DNA of 64,000 nucleotides from Bacteroidota bacterium. Its GTDB lineage: Bacteria; Bacteroidota; Bacteroidia; Bacteroidales; SKPS01. The stretch covers positions 1 to 64,000 of the forward strand of contig JAKLII010000012.1 in assembly GCA_022709695.1 (NCBI GenBank), given 5' to 3'. Shown in pieces: positions 16,589-24,724 of this stretch. The notes under the pieces were generated by a model. The model made no database searches. It was not told the DNA's origin and worked only from the letters and a program-made list of their open reading frames with translations. Position 1 is the stretch's first letter; each line of letters opens with the position of its first letter. The position numbers and the translations under genes were made by a program.

Positions 16589-17416
16589 TACAACCCCAAC
16601 TTCTTCGGGATCGGCCGGTTCAGAGTTATCGCAGTAACGGGGGCATAAGCCGGCAGATTGCACTGGCGCTGAAATAATTAGATCAGAGATATCTCTCCCT
16701 TCCATAGTTGTGGCACAAATCAGGGTTATTACTTCCGCTGCTTTATGTTTGGCTCCGAAATAGATTCTAAAGCCTCCTATATTGTCCGATCCTGACATTT
16801 CCATCATGGTGGCAAATTGCTGTCTGGAAACAACCATTCCCTTCATGATTCCGCTGGAAAGGACATTCTGCATCTGATACCCTGAAATAAGTTGACGGGC
16901 AGTTTCAACAGATACCGGTTCACCTAAAGAATACTCAGGGTAACTGGTGTCAGCAGGTTCCAGAAGGGGACTTTGTTCATCGCAGTACCTTGGGCAAAGA
17001 CCTGCTGTACCCAGCTTGGCTTTCAGGATCTTGTCGTACTCATTTCTTTTCTCAGCATTTACAGCTGCTGCAATCAGGAATGTATCCTTGGAACCCTCCT
17101 GCTGTCCGAAATAAAACCTTACCGCCTGGGCATCAGGAAAAGCTTCAAAAAGTTGCTCCATCATTTTCAGATGGCATTGGGATATTGAGTATCCCCTGAT
17201 GATCAGATTCTCTTCAGATTGAGCAGATTGCTGATAATTCTTCAGCATCAGCTCAGCTTCGTCCTGGTTAATGGATTCAAAACAATAATCCTGGTCCAGT
17301 GGCTGGTAATAATAAACCACATAGGCTACGATCCCAACCATCAGCAATAATCCAAAAATGAAAGCCCATAGCGAGCGCTTTTTTCTCGCCTGCGGTACAA
17401 GATTTACATTTTCCAT
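16577..17416 (-). CDS. Membrane-anchored protein with an internal duplication (CPRYCD motif)
   Basis: This encodes 279 aa from ATG 17416; I preferred this start because a TAACTTTG box sits just upstream at 17442-17449. A basic N-terminus (ARKKRSLW) leads into one helix (AFIFGLLLMVGIVAYVVYYY). Two similar repeats follow, each with a strand like RFYFGQ or RIYFGA, an (A/I)-A-T-type strand, and the motif AGLCPRYCD. I know no family with this signature. The paired cysteines could bind metal or form disulfides. It converges with the TPR gene, overlapping it by 12 bp. Confidence 0.7.
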   Translation of the reverse strand: MENVNLVPQARKKRSLWAFIFGLLLMVGIVAYVVYYYQPLDQDYCFESINQDEAELMLKNYQQSAQSEENLIIRGYSISQCHLKMMEQLFEAFPDAQAVRFYFGQQEGSKDTFLIAAAVNAEKRNEYDKILKAKLGTAGLCPRYCDEQSPLLEPADTSYPEYSLGEPVSVETARQLISGYQMQNVLSSGIMKGMVVSRQQFATMMEMSGSDNIGGFRIYFGAKHKAAEVITLICATTMEGRDISDLIISAPVQSAGLCPRYCDNSEPADPEEVGVVSVW

Positions 17417-17441
17417 AGGAGATTTTTTGGGGTTTAACAAA

Positions 17442-17449
17442 CAAAGTTA
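17442..17449 (-). promoter_or_regulatory. -7 box (TAACTTTG), decides start of 16577-17416
   Basis: On the minus strand TAACTTTG fits TAnnTTTG. Transcription would start near 17435, which leaves ATG 17416 usable and makes the longer TTG start at 17440 unlikely. Confidence 0.55.
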
Positions 17450-17481
17450 CATCAGAAAACAACGAATTGAAACTCAGTGGT

Positions 17482-17489
17482 TATCTTTG
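17482..17489 (+). promoter_or_regulatory. -7 box (TATCTTTG) for cysQ
   Basis: TATCTTTG lies about 58 bp before TTG 17548. It is inside the longest possible cysQ frame, so the TTG at 17467 is unlikely to be the start. Confidence 0.55.
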
Positions 17490-17547
17490 CCCTGAAATTT
17501 TTCAGGATTCTATATTTTTCAATACTTCCGGCAAATATCCCAATCCC

Positions 17548-18351
17548 TTGAACTCAAACACACCCTTGCTTGAAGAGGCGCTGGAGGCTTCATTTGCAGC
17601 TTCCGTTAAGATCCTTGAGGTGTACCACGGAAAACGTATGAAGGTACGTCTGAAACGGGATCTTTCCCCGGTGACCCTTGCCGACCGGCTGGCTCACGAA
17701 GTGATTCTGCGACACCTGAAAGAAACCGGCATACCGGTTCTCAGTGAAGAGGGATTAAAAATTCCCTGGGAGGTCAGATCGGGATGGGAGCGTTTCTGGA
17801 TGGTGGACCCTTTGGACGGCACCAAGGAGTTCATCAAGCGAAACGGTGAATTTACGGTAAATATCGCGCTAATTGAAGAGCAACGGCCTGTACTCGGCGT
17901 AATTATGGCACCAGTAACCGGTGATTGCTGGTTTGCTGCACAGGAAGCGGGTGCCCGGTATGTCAGGGGACCTGTAACCGGAAGCAGCCTGGAAAATATC
18001 GGACGATCTGTTCCCCTTCCCCTTCCACCACAGCAGCGCCCTTACCGGGTAATCGCCAGCCGGAGCCACATGAACACTGAAACCTCCTCATATATCAGTG
18101 AAAAAACCCGTGGGTTATCTCATTTTGAATCGGTGAATCGGGGCAGCAGCCTGAAATTGTGTATGATAGCAGAGGGAAGCGCCGATTTGTACCCACGTTT
18201 CGCCCCCACGATGGAGTGGGATACTGCCGCCGGAGATGCCATCGTAACACTGGCCGGAGGAAGGATCGTGAAGGCGGAGGATGACAAACCCCTCCTTTAC
18301 AACAAACCCGATTTGCATAATCCCTGGTTTATCGTAACGACAAACCTGTAA
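17548..18351 (+). CDS. cysQ: 3'(2'),5'-bisphosphate nucleotidase CysQ
   Basis: This encodes 267 aa of the inositol-monophosphatase fold. It shows the metal-site motifs WMVDPLDGTKEFIKRNGEFT and WDTAAGDAIV, and VLSEEGL before them. CysQ removes the 3' phosphate from PAP or PAPS, and so protects the cell from a by-product of sulfate and sulfo-transfer metabolism. I chose TTG 17548 because family members begin close to LLEEALEAS and because the promoter box lies inside the longer frame. No ATG is available upstream. It is head-to-head with the CPRYCD protein. Confidence 0.88.
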   Translation: MNSNTPLLEEALEASFAASVKILEVYHGKRMKVRLKRDLSPVTLADRLAHEVILRHLKETGIPVLSEEGLKIPWEVRSGWERFWMVDPLDGTKEFIKRNGEFTVNIALIEEQRPVLGVIMAPVTGDCWFAAQEAGARYVRGPVTGSSLENIGRSVPLPLPPQQRPYRVIASRSHMNTETSSYISEKTRGLSHFESVNRGSSLKLCMIAEGSADLYPRFAPTMEWDTAAGDAIVTLAGGRIVKAEDDKPLLYNKPDLHNPWFIVTTNL

Positions 18352-18358
18352 TTTTTTC

Positions 18359-21175
18359 TCAGATTTCAGGCAGGCAAACGGGCTGGTAAGGACAATAGCG
18401 GCACCGGGCCGGATCATCGGTCTGGCGAAACGGGACTGCAGGATCCAGGAGCTCCGTGCAAAGATTGGCAAGGGCCTCCTGAAAATCAGCCAGGATCGCT
18501 TTAAAATCCTGCGATGAAATACCCGACAGTTCCGGAATCCCGAATGCATAATCTTTGCTGCTGCGAAGGGGGAAAATCGCCGCCGTAAGTGTGGCATCAG
18601 GGTGATGATGGCTGTACATCCACACATACATCATCAGCTGGAAAACCTTTTCCTTTGCAGGATCGGTAAACAGATCCTGAATGGAGGGCATCTTCAGTTC
18701 CGAGGAATCCACCTTGCCGGTTTTGTAATCACTGATTCTTGTGATACCGTCCACCTGATCAACCCGATCGGCTAACCCTCTGAAAGTGACTTTTCTGGTA
18801 CCGGCCAAAAGATGATGTTCCATGTATAATTCGAGGCTCAGCAGTGCCGGAGGGTTCCCCTGGCAATGCAATGCCTCTTTTCGGAGAAACGTCTGCACCA
18901 TAAAGGCAGCCATTTCGCGGGAAATTACATTTAATCCCCTGATATTCTTTTCACTCCCAAGAAGTTTGCTAAAACATTTTCCAACTATGGCATCAGCCCG
19001 GGTGATAGCATGGTCGTAAAATGCTTTATCCGGAACACCCGGATTGCCGGAGGTACTCAGCAAGGGTGTGTAGATATCCTTCAAGGCCTCATGCACCAGG
19101 GTTCCGAACTCCTTCTGGTCAAGGGAATCCACGAACGATTCAGGTTCACGGATACCTGCCACATAGGAGAAGAAAAACTTCAGGGGGCATTGTATGTAAC
19201 TGATCAGTTGCGATGGAGAAAGGAGGCGGGCCTCCATACGTTGCAGGAGGGTATCGTACACTGCCGGAGTTTTGGCAATGGTCACAGGCGGGGCTGAACC
19301 GGCCAGTCGGAGCGGGTCCGAAGGAAAGGTATGATGGCAGGAAATCAGGGGATTGGCCGGTACCAGTTCCTGCTCAACCTGCCGGATGAAGCGGCTCATC
19401 TCACCCGATTGTTCCGAAGAGAGGTCGGTGTTGTAGATGATATCGACCCTTTTTGCCCTCTGCAGCAGATGATAGAAATGGTACGCTGCAATGGCATCCT
19501 GATGCCTTACCCCGGGAAGGCCATGAAATACCCTGAGGTCGGAGGGGATCAGGGACAAGGGTTTTCGGGCAGGGGGGAGGATTTTTTCGTTGGCAGAAAG
19601 GAGGATCACATGCCGGAAATCAAGGTTGCGGGTTTCGAGCAGCCCCATGATCTGCACTCCTTCGAGTGGTTCACCTGTAAAAGGAACGGATGCTCCCTGC
19701 AGAAGGCGCATGAGTAGGTGGCGCAATATGGCAAATCCTTCAGCAGCATCAGGTTCGGGATCCAATATGCCATGCACCGCTTTCAGAATACGCAGTGTTT
19801 CCAGAAGTGCCCCTTTGTCGAATGGCCTCTCTTTGGTCCGGGGGTTACTGAGAATCAAACGGATGGATGCCTCCATTTTTTCCACAAACTGCACCGGTGA
19901 AGATACAGGAGCTAGGTAATGCTTCAGGCCTGAGGCCGAAGCCGGATACACTTCAGTGAGAATCTGATACAGGTCGTTTGCTGTAATGTACCTTCGCCTG
20001 AATGCCGGTAGGGGGTCGGTATTCGGGTTACTTTCGGGTGCCAGCATCAGATTGAACCAGGGATGGCGGAGAAGCGGAACCAGAGAGGCTACCCGGATCC
20101 ATTCTCCCCGATAATTGGGTGCCGGTGCAAAAAGCTGCAGATTCAGCCTGAGCCAGGACCAGGCAGGGGTATGGCCAAAAGGCAGCCCCATGGTTACGTT
20201 AAACCGCTCCACTACCGGAGGCAGCGAGTTGAGCACCGGAAGGAGCAGGGTTTCATCGGGAAGCACCAGGGCAGTCTGGTGGTTGTTGCTGCCTGCCTGG
20301 CCAAGGATTTCTCCTGCCAGCCGGGCCTGGGCGCGGTTGCCATGAACCCCGTAAATCCGGATCTCCTTTGCCCCTGATGAAAGCTCCTCTCCTATCCACT
20401 GCACATCTGCCTCAGGATTCCTTTCTTGCCAGCCCCTGATGAACATCCCGGCTTCCTGCAAGGGATCCTGCACGTACCATTTGTCGGCATCCCACAGCAG
20501 GCGGGCGATGCCTGCATCCTTCAGCGTTTTCACGATTTGCTCCTCAGCCGGTGAAAAGGCATTGAACCCTGCAAACACCAGTTGCTTCCCGGCAAACAGC
20601 TCCTGCAGCTGGGTTTTATCATCGGCCAGCATCCTGAAAGCAAGCCCCTGCCAGGCCATCCCGGCAGCCAGCATCCGCTCCCGGAGGGCGTTGTACCATG
20701 GCAGCAGGTGATCGTAAAATGCCAGGTATTGCAGCTCAAAGCCGGAGAGTCCTTCCTGCCGGCCAGGCTCCCAGAACTGCAGCTCCTTTGCATCACGGAG
20801 GTTGGCAAACACCTGCACCGGGTTTGCCAGAAACAGATCTACATCGTTGAAATCGCGCAACGCAATGGGAGCCCACCCGCTGAACTGCTCAAAAGTCATC
20901 GTTGTTTCAGGGGTGGATCTGCAGATCTCCCACAGGTTCAGGGTCAGGGCAAGCTCATCGGCAGGTTCAAGTCCCAGGGCGCTAAATACAAACTCCTCCA
21001 TCGTACTTACCTCCGGAGCCCATACCGGTTTGCCGGCCGCCACCGCCCACTCTCGGAAAAGGAAAAGGCGGGCCCGCTTACCCGGAAGGATAATGCGCAA
21101 ATGTTCAGAGTTATCTGTACCACTCCGAAAAAGTTCAGATACAAGTGCTGAAAGAAAACCTCCTGATTCTGGCAT
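18359..21175 (-). CDS. addB: AddB-like helicase-nuclease subunit (PD-(D/E)XK)
   Basis: This encodes 938 aa. The N-terminal part is UvrD-like but lacks a usable Walker A loop (IILPGKRARLF), as is typical of AddB. The C-terminal RecB-type nuclease shows GTLVHEALKDIY, then ADRVDQ and ISDYKTGKVD. Four cysteines, one in YIQCPLKFF and three in CRYCPYQPVC, match the iron-sulfur staple that holds the AddB nuclease. With AddA (29732-32971) it would resect double-strand breaks for RecA loading. The two subunits are normally adjacent but here lie about 8.5 kb apart. It converges with cysQ. Confidence 0.85.
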   Translation of the reverse strand: MPESGGFLSALVSELFRSGTDNSEHLRIILPGKRARLFLFREWAVAAGKPVWAPEVSTMEEFVFSALGLEPADELALTLNLWEICRSTPETTMTFEQFSGWAPIALRDFNDVDLFLANPVQVFANLRDAKELQFWEPGRQEGLSGFELQYLAFYDHLLPWYNALRERMLAAGMAWQGLAFRMLADDKTQLQELFAGKQLVFAGFNAFSPAEEQIVKTLKDAGIARLLWDADKWYVQDPLQEAGMFIRGWQERNPEADVQWIGEELSSGAKEIRIYGVHGNRAQARLAGEILGQAGSNNHQTALVLPDETLLLPVLNSLPPVVERFNVTMGLPFGHTPAWSWLRLNLQLFAPAPNYRGEWIRVASLVPLLRHPWFNLMLAPESNPNTDPLPAFRRRYITANDLYQILTEVYPASASGLKHYLAPVSSPVQFVEKMEASIRLILSNPRTKERPFDKGALLETLRILKAVHGILDPEPDAAEGFAILRHLLMRLLQGASVPFTGEPLEGVQIMGLLETRNLDFRHVILLSANEKILPPARKPLSLIPSDLRVFHGLPGVRHQDAIAAYHFYHLLQRAKRVDIIYNTDLSSEQSGEMSRFIRQVEQELVPANPLISCHHTFPSDPLRLAGSAPPVTIAKTPAVYDTLLQRMEARLLSPSQLISYIQCPLKFFFSYVAGIREPESFVDSLDQKEFGTLVHEALKDIYTPLLSTSGNPGVPDKAFYDHAITRADAIVGKCFSKLLGSEKNIRGLNVISREMAAFMVQTFLRKEALHCQGNPPALLSLELYMEHHLLAGTRKVTFRGLADRVDQVDGITRISDYKTGKVDSSELKMPSIQDLFTDPAKEKVFQLMMYVWMYSHHHPDATLTAAIFPLRSSKDYAFGIPELSGISSQDFKAILADFQEALANLCTELLDPAVPFRQTDDPARCRYCPYQPVCLPEI

Positions 21176-21203
21176 TTTACCGGTAAGCGGTGTTTGTCGA
21201 TTT

Positions 21204-21211
21204 CAAAGATA
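21204..21211 (-). promoter_or_regulatory. -7 box (TATCTTTG) for addB
   Basis: On the minus strand TATCTTTG lies 28 nt before the addB ATG at 21175. Confidence 0.6.
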
Positions 21212-21234
21212 AAATAATAAATGACATCATAGGA

Positions 21235-21948
21235 TTAACCAACCCCGATGGACTTTATCTTCTCAATGGTACCCAAGTCTGCCCAGAGATCTTCATCATG
21301 GAGGTAAGGCACAACAGGGTCACCGGCAGCCGCAGCCCGGAGGTAGAATTCAACCAGCCCGAAACGGCTGGAGGATGGGAAATGACGAAAAATGGCAGGG
21401 CTCACGATCTGGATGCCACTGAAGGCCACAGGAGTACATTTATCCGAAGGGTTCTTCACCCATTCATGTTTCCCGTCGGCGGTAATACGGCCTGCCAGCT
21501 TCCCCCCGGCATCGAACAGAAGTTTCCGTTTGGTTTCACGGTTCCGTACTGCCAGGGTGGCAATAGCCCCGGTCTGCTGGTGGTACTGCAGCATCGCAAA
21601 AGGATCGGTACCGGACCAGACATCCACATTGTGCACCAGAAAAGGCTGGCCATCATCAAAGTGGGCGGCTGCCCTCTTTAGCGCCCCGCCCGTGTCGAGC
21701 AGGGCATCGCGTTCATCCGAGAAAGCAATGGAAATCCCAGGTACCGTCAGCTGCTCCAGATACTGTTGCAGCACATCGGCGTGGTGGTGCAGATTCACCA
21801 CAAATTCATGTATCCCTTTACATGCAAGCCTCTCCAGAAGATGCAGAATCATAGGTTTGCCGGCTACTGGCACCAGAGCTTTGGGAATTTTTTCCGTATA
21901 GGGCATTAAACGGGTACCCAGTCCGGCTGCGAGAATCAGTGCCTTCAT
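21235..21948 (-). CDS. murU: MurU-like N-acetylmuramate-1-phosphate uridylyltransferase
   Basis: This encodes 237 aa of a sugar-nucleotidyltransferase: MKALILAAGLGTRLMPYTEKIPKAL.P at the N-terminus, LVHNVDV for the metal site, and DLGTIEKI near the end. Its length fits MurU, which joins MurNAc-1-P and UTP to UDP-MurNAc in the fosfomycin-bypass recycling route. That call is supported by the AmgK-like kinase in the same operon. The ATG overlaps the stop of the upstream 42-aa gene in an ATGA junction, which fixes the start. General NTP-transferase activity is certain; the sugar is inferred from context. Confidence 0.82.
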   Translation of the reverse strand: MKALILAAGLGTRLMPYTEKIPKALVPVAGKPMILHLLERLACKGIHEFVVNLHHHADVLQQYLEQLTVPGISIAFSDERDALLDTGGALKRAAAHFDDGQPFLVHNVDVWSGTDPFAMLQYHQQTGAIATLAVRNRETKRKLLFDAGGKLAGRITADGKHEWVKNPSDKCTPVAFSGIQIVSPAIFRHFPSSSRFGLVEFYLRAAAAGDPVVPYLHDEDLWADLGTIEKIKSIGVG

Positions 21949-22073
21949 GTCCCCTTCATTTTTTTGGGTTTGCACAGTTTCTCCTCCTTCTTTGCCAGCC
22001 GTCCGCATTTGTTACATTCGAACTTTGCCTCAGAGGGTTTTGATGATTTGTCGGTTTTGCAGTTCTTTGGCAT
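21945..22073 (-). CDS. 42-aa four-cysteine (zinc-ribbon-like) protein
   Basis: On the minus strand an ATG at 22073 opens a 42-codon frame that ends in TGA overlapping the murU ATG (ATGA). The product begins MPKNCKTD and has cysteines at 5, 20, 23 and 34 (CNKCG, then KLCKPKK), so it is lysine-rich with a probable zinc site. It starts 38 bp after the amgK stop and sits between the two recycling genes, so it is co-transcribed with them. It is too short for most gene finders. The function is unknown; nucleic-acid or protein binding would fit. Confidence 0.7.
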   Translation of the reverse strand: MPKNCKTDKSSKPSEAKFECNKCGRLAKKEEKLCKPKKMKGT

Positions 22074-22111
22074 CAGACCGTATTGGATGTCACTCCTCAA
22101 AAGTATAAAAA

Positions 22112-23527
22112 TCAGAGCATCCTGTGGATCAGATTCAGCATCAGACCACCCCTGTTTTTCAATAAACGCTGGTTCAGTTCCTCAGCGCAAAACACCGAGC
22201 GGTGTTTGCCGCCGGTACATCCAAAGTTTACCTGCAAATGGGTAAAACCCCTCTTGAGGTAATTTTCTGCAGCCTGCCGAACCAGTGCTTCGCAATGCGA
22301 CAGAAATTCAGACACTTCGGGTTTACCGGAAAGCCATTCTGCCACCTGCGGATCCCTGCCGGTAAAAGGTCGCAGTACAGGGTCGCGGTAGGGATTGGGA
22401 AGAGCGCGGCAGTCGAAAATAAAACCGCCTCCGTTGCCGGTTGGATCCGGAGGGAGGCCATGCATGAACGAGAAGCTCTGGATGGTAATCGTAAGCCCTT
22501 CAGTTGTATGCCCGGTTTTGGAATGGTGTTGGGACGCCTCTCTCAGCAAGGCAGTCAGGTGGGGCAATTCCGCACCTGCCGGCAGTGTTTCCAGCAAGCC
22601 AAGGGTATTCTGCAAGGCAGCCGGAATGGGTTTGATGAATGCCTCCTTCCGTTCGAAGAGCCCGCGGAACCCGTAGGCGCCCAGGGTCTGGAGCAGGCGC
22701 AGCAGGGCAAATCCCCTGATCTGCTGAGCCATACTGCCTGCATCCACAGCAACATACTCCTGCAATGCATCAATGTACTGCAGGATCAGGCTTTCGCGTA
22801 CCTCAGCGGGTAGCTGCAGCCGCGATTGATACAGCAGAGAGGCGGCATCATAGGCCAGCGGCCCCTGCCGTCCCCCCTGGTAGTCGATAAACCAGGGCAT
22901 ACCATCGCGAATCATGATATTCCTCGACTGGAAATCGCGGTACATGAAACCTGCGATATAATCGCCAAAGAGATGTTCAAGCAGGGCATTGAATTCGTCA
23001 TCCAGCACGGCTTCATCGGGTTCCAGCCCACTGAGGCGAAGGAACATATACTTGAAATAGAGCAGGTCGCGGAGCGCTCCCTTCCGGTCGAATGGGGTAC
23101 CGGGATAGCAGCGGCCGAAATCGAGCCCGGTGACCCCCTTCACCTGAAACTGCACCAGCCAGTGCATCACCTGCTTCATCAGCGGGAGATGTTCTGCGGC
23201 ATGTTCACCGGAAAGCAGATCAAAGAGTGATACATCTCCCAGATCCTCCTGCAGGTAACATCCCGAGGATGGGTCGTAGGCCAGTACCCGGGGAACGGGC
23301 AATCCGTGCGAAAGAAAATGGTTGGTGAGGTACATGAAGGCCTCATTTTCGGCATGGTTGGGATTGACGGCACCGATAAGACTGCCGTTTGCGGAAAGCA
23401 ACCGGTAGTAGCGCCTGCCGGAACCGGAACCGGTGGGTAAAGGGATCAAGCCCTCGACGGCCTTATAGCCTGTGTCCCGGGCAAGTTTCAGCAGCAATGG
23501 GGTTGGATCAGCAAGGGGGTATATCAT
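22112..23527 (-). CDS. amgK: AmgK-like cell-wall sugar kinase fused to RapZ C-terminal domain
   Basis: This encodes 471 aa from ATG 23527. Residues 1 to about 330 are an aminoglycoside-phosphotransferase fold with the catalytic loop YRDFQSRNIMIRD and metal loop FIDYQGG, as in AmgK, which phosphorylates MurNAc/GlcNAc at C1. From about residue 345 a RapZ C-terminal domain follows (FIFDCRALPNPY, then FGCTGGKHRSV). In enterobacteria that domain binds GlcN6P and governs amino-sugar synthesis. The fusion suggests a kinase tuned by amino-sugar phosphate levels. MurU follows in the operon. GTG 23551 is a weaker start. Confidence 0.87.
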   Translation of the reverse strand: MIYPLADPTPLLLKLARDTGYKAVEGLIPLPTGSGSGRRYYRLLSANGSLIGAVNPNHAENEAFMYLTNHFLSHGLPVPRVLAYDPSSGCYLQEDLGDVSLFDLLSGEHAAEHLPLMKQVMHWLVQFQVKGVTGLDFGRCYPGTPFDRKGALRDLLYFKYMFLRLSGLEPDEAVLDDEFNALLEHLFGDYIAGFMYRDFQSRNIMIRDGMPWFIDYQGGRQGPLAYDAASLLYQSRLQLPAEVRESLILQYIDALQEYVAVDAGSMAQQIRGFALLRLLQTLGAYGFRGLFERKEAFIKPIPAALQNTLGLLETLPAGAELPHLTALLREASQHHSKTGHTTEGLTITIQSFSFMHGLPPDPTGNGGGFIFDCRALPNPYRDPVLRPFTGRDPQVAEWLSGKPEVSEFLSHCEALVRQAAENYLKRGFTHLQVNFGCTGGKHRSVFCAEELNQRLLKNRGGLMLNLIHRML

Positions 23528-23885
23528 ATTCGATTGGCGTAAATTAACCACTTTTCCGGATCAGGACCAATCTTATGGTCACGATTCCCTGACTGAAATC
23601 TGCAACCCCTGATTGATTTCTGTTTTCATGACCCTTGATTGAAAACTTTCTGTGGTTCAAAGATAGGTCAAAATAGATATATCCCACCGGCAGCAATTGA
23701 TTATGGGTAACAGCCGGTCAGGTCAGATATTCTGTTATGACCAGTTGACAACAGGTTTTAGCACCTCTGTGAGTATCACATCAGTACCATCCGGCCTTGC
23801 TGTGAATATCTTTCAGTTTCCGGCTTGGTCATGCTGTCTTTTAGTTGTATAATTGCCGGAACACCAAATCAGGACAAAGGGTCAA
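23528..23885. other. 358-bp divergent intergenic region between amgK and the AraC regulator
   Basis: I see no gene here. A TATCTTTG box on the minus strand at 23658-23665 could serve amgK with a leader of about 120 nt. On the plus strand TATCTTTC (23807-23814) and a TATAAT (23848-23853) are possible elements for the AraC gene. Imperfect direct repeats around CTGATTGA and CTTGATTGA (about 23608-23645) could be binding sites for the adjacent AraC protein. Confidence 0.4.
23658..23665 (-). promoter_or_regulatory. -7 box (TATCTTTG), possible amgK operon promoter
   Basis: On the minus strand the box matches TAnnTTTG. The leader to ATG 23527 would be about 120 nt, longer than most in this window. 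Confidence 0.4.
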
Positions 23886-24707
23886 ATGTTAAGGGCAGAA
23901 TATATAGCTCCCGGCAAGGAGGTTTCCTTTCTTGTGAACCGGTATGCGGTTCTTAGCGCACAGGGTACAGGTGATCATTTGGATGACCGCTTTATCCCCG
24001 ACGGACTTGCCGGAATAGTAGTTCATTACAGCGGTCAGTTTACCCTGGTTAATGAAGGCCAGTTCAGAGCGCTGCCCGGATTATTTCTTACGAAACCGGT
24101 CAATTCTTCATTGCAGATTCGTGTCACACCCCCTGTTGATTCGATGATAATCATCTGTTATGCATCGGTTTTTTCAAAATTTTTTGGTATTGATATGAAT
24201 TTCGGATCAGGGGTGATCTATGAACCGTTAAGGGGGCCCTTACTGGGTGTTATTCAATACGAATTGCTGAAGCCGGCCCAACCCAAAAGCCGGATCAGCG
24301 CATTTGAATCTTTTGTGAAACAAATAAACAAATCAAACCCTTACCACCCTGACATACTCGACAGTATTTATCTGGAAATACTGAAAAGTAAAGGAACTGA
24401 ACCCATAGGAGAGCTGAGTTCAAAGTACCATATGCATCCGAGAACTCTCCGGAGAAATTTTCACAAAAGGATTGGGATATCCCCCAAAGACCTTGCGGAA
24501 ATTGTCAGAGTACACAATATCTGGAGCAGGGTGATCGAAAATCCTGATATGGATGCTTTTGATGCGGTTTGTGAAGGCGGGTTTTATGACAAGCCGCACT
24601 TCATTCGGATTTTCAAGAAAATAGTGGGGGAAACCCCCTATGCTTTCTTTCAGCGTAATCATGAAGTTGCCACAGCGTTATCAGCTAAAAATCCCCAATA
24701 CCTTTAG
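23886..24707 (+). CDS. AraC-family transcriptional regulator
   Basis: This encodes 273 aa from ATG 23886. The N-terminal half looks like a cupin-like sensor (FIPDGLAGIVVHYSGQF). The C-terminal half holds the two AraC helix-turn-helix motifs (PIGELSSKYHMHPRTLRRNFHKRIG and FDAVCEGGFYDKPHFIRIFKK, read as two motifs) and the closing PYAFFQRN. It has no membrane segment, so it responds to a cytosolic ligand. The target is unknown; it reads away from the amgK operon. TTG 23853 would add 11 residues but overlaps a possible TATAAT. Confidence 0.88.
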   Translation: MLRAEYIAPGKEVSFLVNRYAVLSAQGTGDHLDDRFIPDGLAGIVVHYSGQFTLVNEGQFRALPGLFLTKPVNSSLQIRVTPPVDSMIIICYASVFSKFFGIDMNFGSGVIYEPLRGPLLGVIQYELLKPAQPKSRISAFESFVKQINKSNPYHPDILDSIYLEILKSKGTEPIGELSSKYHMHPRTLRRNFHKRIGISPKDLAEIVRVHNIWSRVIENPDMDAFDAVCEGGFYDKPHFIRIFKKIVGETPYAFFQRNHEVATALSAKNPQYL

Positions 24708-24724
24708 CTGCCAAAGCGTTGGAA

